A stretch of DNA of 64,000 nucleotides from Lichenicola sp965198655 (GTDB taxonomy: Bacteria; Pseudomonadota; Alphaproteobacteria; Acetobacterales; Acetobacteraceae), in assembly GCA_965198655.1 (NCBI GenBank), contig OZ240668.1, positions 2,232,001 to 2,296,000 on the forward strand. The letters run 5' to 3'. The notes below the pieces were generated by a model. The model had not been told where the DNA came from and made no database searches. It was given only the letters and a program-made list of their open reading frames with translations. Made by a program: the position numbers and the translations under genes. Position 1 is the stretch's first letter. Every line of letters begins with the position of its first letter. Positions 28,608 to 40,411 of the stretch are shown piece by piece.

Positions 28608-29177
28608 GTGTCCAATCCTGTATTCGATACCACACCGGTGTCCCAGAACGCGCATCTCATCAGCAGGACCTTGAGCGGATCGACTACCGTTCACGATGCG
28701 ATTGCCTATGCCGTTCCATTACAAAGCGGTACTGAAACGAGCGGACGCGGGGCAACCGACGGCTCCAGCCTAACGATCCAAGCGATCACCTCCGGCACTG
28801 CGGATTATTGGGCTGCCGATCCAGCGGTAGCGGCCGCCTTGCAGAACATCAGTGCTGCGATGCCGTCATCGGCAGGAACGACGAGTGAGGCGGCCTCAAC
28901 TCCGGTAGCGGCTGGCATCGAAGGCCAGGGCGCATCTGGCCAAAGTGCCGAGGCCCAGGTAGCATCGCCAGTGCAGACTGCCGCCGTCTCGCACGTGGCG
29001 GCTCCGGCTGTCGTCAGTTCGTCACAATTCTCTTGGCAAAATGTTACCGTCCCGCAAGCCCCACAGTTTCCCAGTCAACAGGGAACCCAAGCACAGATCA
29101 ATGAGATCCACGTGATCGTCACGGACATGTTCAACAGTGCCTTGCAACGAACACCAAGTCCTGCCGAGCTTACATAA
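28608..29177 (+). CDS. N-terminal fragment of the interrupted toxin (189 codons before TAA)
   Basis: GTG start with AAAAGG upstream. Sequence is rich in Ser, Thr, Ala, Gln and Val (MSNPVFDTTPVSQNAHLISR...), with no Sec signal peptide, ending in the first half of a DUF4214-like unit (IHVIVTDMFNSALQRTPSP). This is the part that would still be made if the TAA at 29175 is not read through. Secretion route unknown; DUF4214 proteins are often exported by type I or two-partner systems, but no such gene is in the window. Confidence 0.5.
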   Translation: MSNPVFDTTPVSQNAHLISRTLSGSTTVHDAIAYAVPLQSGTETSGRGATDGSSLTIQAITSGTADYWAADPAVAAALQNISAAMPSSAGTTSEAASTPVAAGIEGQGASGQSAEAQVASPVQTAAVSHVAAPAVVSSSQFSWQNVTVPQAPQFPSQQGTQAQINEIHVIVTDMFNSALQRTPSPAELT

Positions 29178-29189
29178 TACAGCAATCAG

Positions 29190-31244
29190 ATGATCGCCGA
29201 CAGCACGACTGTGAACACTCCGTACGGTCAGCAGATAAACTATCCTTATGGACCTGCCTTCACGTCCATCTCCCAATTGTCAGAGACGACCAGCGACCTG
29301 CAGAGCGCCTTCATCCACGATTTAGGAAGCACTGCAACCTCGGATATCATAGCTAGCGGCGAGAATTATCTTACTGAGTGGGTGCCGTTAGCCTCGTTGA
29401 CGTCGACCATTATCTCCTCGACGGCGGAGACGAACACTATTGACGCTCAATGGCAGGCGGTTCTCGGCCGTTCCCCCAGCAGCAGCGACCTGTCTACTGC
29501 TCTGAACGGGCTCCGCAGCGGCACTAGCCTTGCCAGTGAACGCAGCAACCTTGCCCAGTCCCAGGAGGCGCAGAACGACGTCAACACCATCTTCGAACAG
29601 GTGCTGGGTCGTCCGGTCGACAGCGGCACACTGACCGGGGACGAGAACAGCCTGGCTAGTGGCGCCACGCTGGCGCAGATCCGAACAGGCGTCGCCCAGT
29701 CCCAGGAGGCGGCCAGTGACATCGGTACAATCTACCAGCAGGTGCTCGGACGGAGCGTAGGCTCCGGAGATGCCGGGAACGTCACCGCCTTGGAAAACGC
29801 GATGGCGGCCGGGTCGACCTTGGCCGCCAGCCGGTCAAGCATCGCCCATTCGAGCGAAGCGGCGTCGGACATCGGTGCCATCTACCAGCAGGTGCTCGGG
29901 CGGAGCGTAGGCTCCGGGGATGCCGGGAACGTCACCGCCCTGGAAAACGCGATGGCGGCCGGGTCGACCCTGGCGGCCAGCCGGTCAAGCATCGCCGGCT
30001 CCAGTGAAGCGGGATCGGACATCAACAATATCTACGAGCAGATCCTGAACCGGGCGGTCGACTCCGGCACCCTGTCGAGCACCGAAAGCAGCCTCGCCGC
30101 TGGCGCAACGCTGGCGCAGGTGCGGTCGAACGTCGCCTACTCGAACGAAGCGACGGCGGACATCAACACCATCTATGAGCAGGCGCTGGACCGTGCGGTT
30201 GATACCGGCAGCCTGCCAAACATCGAGAGCAGCCTCGTCACCGGCCTGACGCTGGCGCAGGAACGCTCGAACGTTGCGGACTCCGCCGAGGCCGTGGCGG
30301 ACATAGCTGCGTATGGCACCTTCCTGTTCGGCACCGGCGAGACGGTGACGACGAGCAGTTGGGAGAGCGCGGAGGAGAACGCAGTCGCCACCGGGCAGGC
30401 AACGCTGGACTCCAGCTTCGTGGCTCTGGAACAGGGCAATGCCGGGGTGGCGGTGATCCAGTCGGTGTATGCCGATAATGGGCAGGCGGCGCCGAGCGGA
30501 ACGGGGTTGCAGGGGGCTGCCACGGCGTTGGTGAACCTCGCGTACGCGTGGCACGTGGTGCAGGGGCAGTCGCAGACCCAGTGGACCACCGAGGCGGGCG
30601 GTTATCAAGCGCAGTCCGGAGTCGGCTCGTTCCAGGTGACGGTGGCGAACCTTGCCGGCTCGCAGGCGCAGGCGGTGGCGCTGGTGGCCAGCGCGCTGGA
30701 CAACTCCTACATGGACGCGGCTCCCGACCAGGCAAGCGCCTCGGCCAGCTTTGCGGCTGGGGGCGAACAGGCACAGGACAACCTGCTCGACCAGTCCACC
30801 GGCCTTGATGCGCAGGCGATTGTCACGCAGTTGAACAATCCGGGCTGCTCGGATTGGCAGACGTTCCAGGAAACCCATGCCACGGACCTGTCCAACCAGA
30901 CGATCAAGGCAATTCCGGCGAATGCCTCCAACCCCAGCTATGCGCAAGGCATCGTCTGGTCGTCGCAGAACACAGGAGCGTCGCTCAACCAGAGGCTGAG
31001 TCAGCAAGGCTATCCATACGAGAATTATGTGACTTCCGTACTTGGGAGCAGTTTCGTGCAGACACCGAACGCCTACAAGGTGTTTGACCACTGGAGTGCG
31101 ACGTCGGGGATCGCGGTTAGCGACAAGACGCTGGACACCGCTTTTTCGTACTACGGCGGAAATACGGAAACGGCGAGTAAGAACGCCGGCAGCGCGAGCA
31201 ATATCACGACGAAGATGATGCAATACGGGCTGAAGATGGTCTGA
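29190..31244 (+). CDS. Repeat-and-toxin fragment of the interrupted gene (684 codons between TAA and TGA)
   Basis: Same frame as the upstream fragment and starting only 12 nt after its stop, at an ATG without a convincing ribosome site, so independent translation is doubtful. Contains the six DUF4214-like repeats, the Ala/Gln-rich linker (LQGAATALVNLAYAWHVVQ) and most of the C-terminal nuclease-like domain. It lacks the final strand region, which lies beyond the TGA at 31242. Confidence 0.55.
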   Translation: MIADSTTVNTPYGQQINYPYGPAFTSISQLSETTSDLQSAFIHDLGSTATSDIIASGENYLTEWVPLASLTSTIISSTAETNTIDAQWQAVLGRSPSSSDLSTALNGLRSGTSLASERSNLAQSQEAQNDVNTIFEQVLGRPVDSGTLTGDENSLASGATLAQIRTGVAQSQEAASDIGTIYQQVLGRSVGSGDAGNVTALENAMAAGSTLAASRSSIAHSSEAASDIGAIYQQVLGRSVGSGDAGNVTALENAMAAGSTLAASRSSIAGSSEAGSDINNIYEQILNRAVDSGTLSSTESSLAAGATLAQVRSNVAYSNEATADINTIYEQALDRAVDTGSLPNIESSLVTGLTLAQERSNVADSAEAVADIAAYGTFLFGTGETVTTSSWESAEENAVATGQATLDSSFVALEQGNAGVAVIQSVYADNGQAAPSGTGLQGAATALVNLAYAWHVVQGQSQTQWTTEAGGYQAQSGVGSFQVTVANLAGSQAQAVALVASALDNSYMDAAPDQASASASFAAGGEQAQDNLLDQSTGLDAQAIVTQLNNPGCSDWQTFQETHATDLSNQTIKAIPANASNPSYAQGIVWSSQNTGASLNQRLSQQGYPYENYVTSVLGSSFVQTPNAYKVFDHWSATSGIAVSDKTLDTAFSYYGGNTETASKNAGSASNITTKMMQYGLKMV
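29436..30299 (+). repeat. Tandem in-gene repeats of 141-150 bp encoding DUF4214-like units
   Basis: Six units start at 29436, 29577, 29718, 29868, 30018 and 30159. Units three and four (29718-30017) are exactly 150 bp and nearly identical at DNA level, indicating a recent duplication. The others are 141 bp and more diverged. Consensus runs D-I-x-x-I-Y-x-Q-V-L-G-R, then a DSG turn, an LAxGxTLA helix and an S-x-E-A ending. Confidence 0.85.
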
Positions 31245-31446
31245 TTTGAGAGCGGCAACCTCGGTTACAGTCCAGCCGTGACACAAGACCGGATCGCATC
31301 CTACCAGCTCCAGTTTGCGGTTCCATCAACTACGAATGGGACTCAGTGGCAGGCCATCTGTGCCGGCTACCACGACCTCATGCAATACGTTCCATCGGCC
31401 TCCGGGAAGAACATCAACATCGTCATCGACTACGTGACCTAATCCG

Positions 31447-32052
31447 ATGATCCAGCCAGACTATGCCTCCGTTGTCTACTTCTCGTCCCACTTCGCGCTG
31501 TGCACAACGCACGACGCCTATCATGCATCCCTCTTCTCCCGAACCGGATGGATCAGCCATTCACCACAGCCGGTATCAGCGACCTGGATCGGCTCTAACA
31601 CGTGGCGATGTCTACGCAGTTCGACCTTCACGCAACTGCCGCCGGAGGAGTTCGATCAGCAACATTGGATCCAGGCTTGCGAGGCTGCAAAGAGCAGTCA
31701 TGAGACAATGTGGAAGGAGATGGGTAAGACCTATGGCTATGCCGGAAGACAGGCACGGGAAGATATGCTCTGGGTGTATGTGGTCCTAAGACCTCTCAGG
31801 AAGGAAGTCACCTTGTCTGCGTCATGCTTATCGAAGGGCGGTAACGGTGGAGGATATCCCAGAAGCCCGAGGAACAGGAAAAAGCACCTGGCTATTCCTG
31901 CCAACGCCTCAGACCAGACGCTCGGCGAAGCCGTACTGGCGATGCTGGCCGAATGCACGCACGCGGGGAAGACGCCGGAGCAGGTCGCGGACATCTGGCG
32001 GGCGAGCAGTGGCCTAGTTCCACGCACGAGCGGCGACATCTCAATAGCCTGA
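31447..32052 (+). CDS. Putative CdiI-like immunity protein
   Basis: A 201-residue protein (MIQPDYASVVYFSSHFALCT...). Its ATG lies 4 nt after the final TAA of the toxin frame, the tight coupling typical of toxin-immunity pairs. The C-terminal part (HLAIPANASDQTLGEAVLAM, about 146-165) matches, from memory, the conserved end of contact-dependent-inhibition immunity proteins (IPxDASDxxLGxAVLxAL). Expected role: bind and neutralise the cognate nuclease domain. It is uninterrupted while the toxin carries two stops, as expected when immunity is kept against neighbours. GC is lower than in surrounding core genes. Confidence 0.65.
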   Translation: MIQPDYASVVYFSSHFALCTTHDAYHASLFSRTGWISHSPQPVSATWIGSNTWRCLRSSTFTQLPPEEFDQQHWIQACEAAKSSHETMWKEMGKTYGYAGRQAREDMLWVYVVLRPLRKEVTLSASCLSKGGNGGGYPRSPRNRKKHLAIPANASDQTLGEAVLAMLAECTHAGKTPEQVADIWRASSGLVPRTSGDISIA

Positions 32053-32119
32053 ATTCGATGGCCGGGAAGTGACACCCGATCATGCTATGGCTCTCGTCGG
32101 CTCCGCGGCCTGCAACAAG

Positions 32120-32390
32120 CGGGAACATCTACGAGCAGACTCTGAACCGTGCGCTGGATGCTGGCAGCCTGCTGAACGCAGCCTCACCGCCGGCCTGAGG
32201 CTGGCGCAGGAGCGCTCGAACATCCCGGACTCGGTCACGTATGGCACCTTCTATTCGGCACTGGCGAGATAGTGACGAGGGGCAGTTGGGAGAGCGCGGA
32301 GTAGAGTGCGGTCGCCGCCGGGCAGGCAACGCTAGACCCCAGCTTCGTGGCTCTGGAACAGGGCAATGCCGAAGTGGCAGTAGCGCCGAT
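32120..32390 (+). pseudogene. Decayed partial copy of the toxin gene
   Basis: DNA here matches about 30165-30455 of the toxin gene in the same orientation: AACATCTACGAGCAG, GAACCGTGCG, GGCGCAGGAGCGCTCGAAC, TATGGCACCTTCT, GCAGTTGGGAGAGCGCGGA and CTTCGTGGCTCTGGAACAGG recur in order. Several small deletions, frameshifts and stops destroy the reading frame. It covers the last repeat and part of the linker but no nuclease domain. The flanks 32053-32119 and 32391-32567 hold no recognisable gene. Confidence 0.8.
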
Positions 32391-32567
32391 GGGGGCTAAC
32401 TGTCTCAGCCGGATTACGGCTGTCCACCTCCAGAGCTTGGATCACAGCAAAGCCTCTTCTGAAACAGGTTTTGAACGGAGGGTCGAACCTTGCTACTGGC
32501 TCGCTCAACATGCTTGGTCCGCCGGTGGCACAAGCCCGAATTGGTGCCTTTCTGGAGCTATTAAGAC

Positions 32568-34082
32568 TTGTCGGCAATGGGATCACATAGATTGGCATCC
32601 GCCTTTGACCAGTTTCTCTCACAGAAACGGCCGGAATGGCTTCTGTCGTCTGTAGTGGCGCTGTTCGTGTATGGTGGGTTCGCCTTCCTGCCTGGGCTTC
32701 ATATCGATGATGAAGTGTCAGCGATATACCAGAATACAGTAACAGGAAACATCGGGCTTGGGCGTTGGGGAACATCCCTCTTCAGGGAGCTTCTCATACC
32801 CCAGCCATTCAACGGGTATTTCACGTCGCTGTTCTCCATCTCGATGCTTGTCATCACCGGTGTCGTCTTCACCGGCTACTTGTTTTCAAATCTGCTGGCG
32901 AGACGGGTTGCCTTGGTCCTGTTTGTCGCCTTTCCACAATTCTGTTATCAACTCGAGTTCCACGTTCAGGCCGACGTCATCCCCATCGCCTACTTGGCGG
33001 CCGTCATGTCGTTCGTCTTTTCGTACGACCGCTGTCTACTCAGGACGAGAAGCCCAGCTTTTCTAACTGGCGCTGTATCATGCGCACTATTTGCGATGTC
33101 GGTTTATCAGCCCATCGTACTTTTTACAATCAGCATGGGGTTGTGCGTAAGCATAGATGTAGCTCTTACCAAGCGTTCGATTGATCTTGCATTTAGATCC
33201 CTCCTCAGCACGGCCTGCATCGTTATGGTCGCATTGCCCATTTATCTCCTGATTTCCAGTCTTCTCATGGGTGTCCCAGGTGTGGTGGATGGCAGGTCCT
33301 ACTTCAGCAACCAGTTCGCCTGGAGCCGGCAGCCTCTTACCACAACGCTTTCCAACATCCTGACAACGCTTGCCGGAAGTTTTTCGTCCCATACCTATTA
33401 TGGCGAGAATCTCTATGGTCTTGCCGTCGTTCCTGTCATTGGGACAATCGTGCTCGCTACTCGTACCGGTTGGCGCATCACGCTGTTTGTCACGCCGCTT
33501 ATTCTAGCTCTCGCTTTCCTTCCCTACTCGATCGTCGTCCTTATGGGATCAGATCAACTGGCGCGAACCTTCATAGTCCAAGGGGCCTGTCTATCATCGT
33601 TGTGGGGACTTGCTCTGACACTCGTGCCGTGGCTCGCATCTCGGATGACGTTGATTTCGGCCGGTGCGCTCATCTACACGCTCGTCGCCAGTTTCGATTC
33701 AAGCAGGCTGGCTTTTGTCGATTTCATACAATGGCGTTCGAACGCTTCGATAGGCGCCAGAGTGATCCAGGACATCTACCACGCTGATCCATCCTTCGAT
33801 GAAGCTTCGCAATCCGTATTCTTTTACGGCCCCTATCGGCAGCCCAATTTCTGGCGCGCATCGAACTATGACATGTTCGGGCGCTCTTTCTTCGCCTGGG
33901 ACAACGGAAGCCCGGACAGGATCGCGACCTTCCTGACGATGAGTGGCATTGCAAACATACATGCTCCTCCAGGGTCGTCCCGACCGCCCCTTGTTCTTGA
34001 AGCGTCGAAGATGCCGATCTGGCCCAGACCGGGATCAATAAGAAGCGCCGGAGACACGATCATCGTACGCCTCGGGCAGTGA
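32568..34082 (+). CDS. Polytopic membrane protein, GtrII-like glucosyltransferase family
   Basis: A 504-residue protein with about ten hydrophobic helices (e.g. WLLSSVVALFVYGGFAFL near 24-41, LFSISMLVITGVVFTGYLF near 86, IVMVALPIYLLISSLLMG) and a soluble C-terminal tail of about 130 residues. An early acidic pair after the first helix (LPGLHIDDEVSAIYQN) and the GLGRWGTSLF segment are typical of GtrII/GT-C glucosyltransferases, which decorate O-antigen or other surface glycans from a lipid-linked sugar. TTG start with GGAG 10 nt upstream; the ATG at 32577 is an alternative. Lower GC than neighbours, suggesting transfer. No gtrA/gtrB partner is adjacent. Confidence 0.7.
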   Translation: MSAMGSHRLASAFDQFLSQKRPEWLLSSVVALFVYGGFAFLPGLHIDDEVSAIYQNTVTGNIGLGRWGTSLFRELLIPQPFNGYFTSLFSISMLVITGVVFTGYLFSNLLARRVALVLFVAFPQFCYQLEFHVQADVIPIAYLAAVMSFVFSYDRCLLRTRSPAFLTGAVSCALFAMSVYQPIVLFTISMGLCVSIDVALTKRSIDLAFRSLLSTACIVMVALPIYLLISSLLMGVPGVVDGRSYFSNQFAWSRQPLTTTLSNILTTLAGSFSSHTYYGENLYGLAVVPVIGTIVLATRTGWRITLFVTPLILALAFLPYSIVVLMGSDQLARTFIVQGACLSSLWGLALTLVPWLASRMTLISAGALIYTLVASFDSSRLAFVDFIQWRSNASIGARVIQDIYHADPSFDEASQSVFFYGPYRQPNFWRASNYDMFGRSFFAWDNGSPDRIATFLTMSGIANIHAPPGSSRPPLVLEASKMPIWPRPGSIRSAGDTIIVRLGQ

Positions 34083-34490
34083 TCGTATTTGGCGTTCTCG
34101 TATGAATGCCTTCCATTGCTAGTATCTAACTGAGCGCTGTTTCGTCTTCTCTGCTTCAGTAATTTCCCGGAGATGCGGTCGTGCATGCCCCTGCCTCTTA
34201 TGTGCACTCGCTCATGAGCAGAAGCCCGGTCCCTTGTGCGCTCGTGCACCAGCCCACAAATACGCAGCAGGTTGGCAACCGTGCGCATGCCATGGAGCCG
34301 GGATAGCGCCGACCAGCAGCACCTCGGCATGACGCCAACTCCGCTGGCAGAACAGCGGCGTGAAGCTCAGAATGATCAAGGCGAAGCGGAATGGCAGGAA
34401 GATAGCGGTCTCCTGACCGGGACATGCAGACCTTGACGGTTGGATCGCTCCGCAGCCCAACCCCATCCCCAGTGACCGAAGTCCAGCCCG
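34083..34490. other. Intergenic gap, nothing recognised
   Basis: Roughly 400 bases between the GtrII-like gene and the family B repeat. Short frames on the minus strand (for example 34212-34466, with a hydrophobic stretch ALIILSFTPLFC) lack ribosome sites and family resemblance. Probably decayed sequence at the right edge of the insert. Confidence 0.4.
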
Positions 34491-34571
34491 GAACCCGTTC
34501 GAGAATGCGCTGTGCCGAGGCAGAGGTCAGCAATCGCCAGCCGTCGCAGGTGCAGCGTCGAACGGGCCCTC
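34491..34571. repeat. Imperfect palindromic repeat, family B, unit 3
   Basis: Shares AACCCGTTCGAGAATGCGCT with unit 2 at 22479 (continuing GTGCCGAG) and the right-end TCGAACGGGCCCTCAG with TCGAACGGGCTCTCAG there. The interior is shorter than in units 1 and 2. As in unit 2, the right arm runs into the stop codon of a minus-strand gene (yqeY), so it probably folds at the end of that mRNA. Confidence 0.75.
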
Positions 34572-35025
34572 AGCCCAGCCGCGCCTTCACCAGCGCGTTC
34601 GCCCGGCCGAGGTCCAGCGCCGCGCCGTGCCTGACCTTCAGCGCCGCCATCACCCGGCCCATGTCCTTCATCGAGCCCGCCCCGGTTTCCGCCACCGCGT
34701 CGGCCACCGCCATCGTCAGCGCCGCGTCGTCCATCGGCGCCGGCAGGAACTCCTCGATCACCACGATCTCGGCGTCCTCCTTGGCCGCCAGCTCGCCGCG
34801 TCCGCCCTGCACGTAGAGCGCCGACGACTCCGCGCGCGACTTCACCATGTTGCGCAGCATGGACACGATCTCGTCGTCGCCGATCTGCTCCACCCCCTTC
34901 GGCCGGGCGGCGATGTCGAGGTCCTTGAGCCGGGCCAGCACCATGCGCAGGGTCGAGACCCGGGGGGCGTCGCCGGCCTTCATCGCCGTCTTGAGGCCGT
35001 CGGTGAAGCGGGTACGCAGAGTCAT
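34570..35025 (-). CDS. GatB/YqeY domain-containing protein
   Basis: A 151-residue YqeY-type protein: MTLRTRFTDGLKTAMKAGDA at the N-terminus, then STLRMVLARLKDLDI, MLRNMVKSRAESSALY and GSMKDMGRVMAALKVRHG. The fold matches the tRNA-binding tail of GatB, and a role in tRNA-dependent amidation or tRNA binding has been proposed for the family. The start is the ATG with GGGAG 9 nt upstream; the frame is open to 35502 but that part is antisense to carA. In alphaproteobacteria it commonly precedes dnaG; here an insert separates them. Confidence 0.92.
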   Translation of the reverse strand: MTLRTRFTDGLKTAMKAGDAPRVSTLRMVLARLKDLDIAARPKGVEQIGDDEIVSMLRNMVKSRAESSALYVQGGRGELAAKEDAEIVVIEEFLPAPMDDAALTMAVADAVAETGAGSMKDMGRVMAALKVRHGAALDLGRANALVKARLG

Positions 35026-35155
35026 GAGGTCGATCTCCCGATCCGCCGATGCCATACCGGAAGAAATTTCCGGAACGCTGAGTGGCTGGGAATTCTCTTC
35101 CCAACCGGCTGCGGAGTTGCTACTGCCTCGGTGTCGAGGCGGAAGGACATCTATC

Positions 35156-36559
<1,404 letters not shown>

Positions 36560-36572
36560 AGGGGGCGTTGCG

Positions 36573-39827
<3,255 letters not shown>

Positions 39828-39931
39828 GCGGACCCCAAGACGAGCCTTTCTGGGAACGCTGCACCCGGGCTCGCCGCCCGCGGCCGCTCCACGCCGCTTC
39901 CTGACCGAACACCAGTTTGAGGACGCCTTCG

Positions 39932-40405
39932 TTGCAGAAATTCCCGATGACCGGCCGCGGTCTGCAGCGGCTGGAGGAAGAACTCCGCAAGCTCAAGAGC
40001 GAGGAGCGTCCGGCCGTTATCCGCGCGATCGCGGAGGCGCGTAGCCATGGCGACCTGTCGGAGAACGCGGAGTACGACGCGGCGCGCGACCGGCAGTCCT
40101 TCGTCGAGGGCCGCATCTCCGAGCTCGAGGAGATCGTTTCGATGGTGGAGGTGATCGAGCCGCACACCCTGTCCGGCGACCACGTCAAGTTCGGCGCGCA
40201 GGTCAAGCTGGTCGACGAGGAAACCGACAAGGAGGTGTCCTACCAGATCGTCGGCGTCTACGAGGCCGACATCAAGTCGGGCCTGCTGTCGGTGTCGGCG
40301 CCGCTGGCGAAGTCGCTGATCGGCAAGAAGAAGGGCGACACCGTTTCGGTGCCTGCACCCGGCGGCGACCGCACCTACGAGATCCTGTCGATCAGCTACG
40401 GCTAG
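39932..40405 (+). CDS. greA: Transcription elongation factor GreA
   Basis: A 157-residue GreA that rescues backtracked RNA polymerase by stimulating transcript cleavage. The N-terminal coiled coil carries the acidic tip (ARSHGDLSENAEYDAARDRQ) and the C-terminal FKBP-like domain ends VPAPGGDRTYEILSISYG. The start is taken as TTG at 39932, giving the family-typical LQKFPMT opening, with GAGGA 8 nt upstream; a TTG 15 nt earlier is less likely. The ~90 bases before it contain a 17-nt sequence also found near 15660. Confidence 0.95.
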   Translation: MQKFPMTGRGLQRLEEELRKLKSEERPAVIRAIAEARSHGDLSENAEYDAARDRQSFVEGRISELEEIVSMVEVIEPHTLSGDHVKFGAQVKLVDEETDKEVSYQIVGVYEADIKSGLLSVSAPLAKSLIGKKKGDTVSVPAPGGDRTYEILSISYG

Positions 40406-40411
40406 GCCCGT

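Larger units (their letters stand above)
28608..31442 (+). pseudogene. Interrupted polymorphic toxin gene: DUF4214-like repeats plus CdiA-type nuclease C-terminus
   Basis: One continuous frame of 945 codons carrying two internal stops: TAA at 29175-29177 and TGA at 31242-31244. Both stops sit inside recognisable domain sequence: the TAA splits a DUF4214-like unit (ALQRTPSPAELT | YSNQM) and the TGA splits the C-terminal domain. Order: Ser/Thr/Ala-rich N-terminus; one degenerate unit; six tandem repeats (29436-30299) of 47, 47, 50, 50, 47 and 47 residues with core YxQVLGRxVDSGTL; an Ala/Gln-rich linker; and a C-terminal domain from about 30975 with GYPYENYV, NAYKVFDHW, GIAVSDKTLDT and, after the TGA, LQFAVPSTTNGTQWQAI. 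From memory these match the CdiA-type PD-(D/E)XK nuclease toxins. The immunity gene follows after 4 nt. Either a nonsense-inactivated gene or one read through. Confidence 0.75.

Noticed and set aside
34212..34466. 84-codon - frame with a hydrophobic stretch
   Set aside because: No ribosome site, no family resemblance, and it lies in decayed sequence at the island edge.
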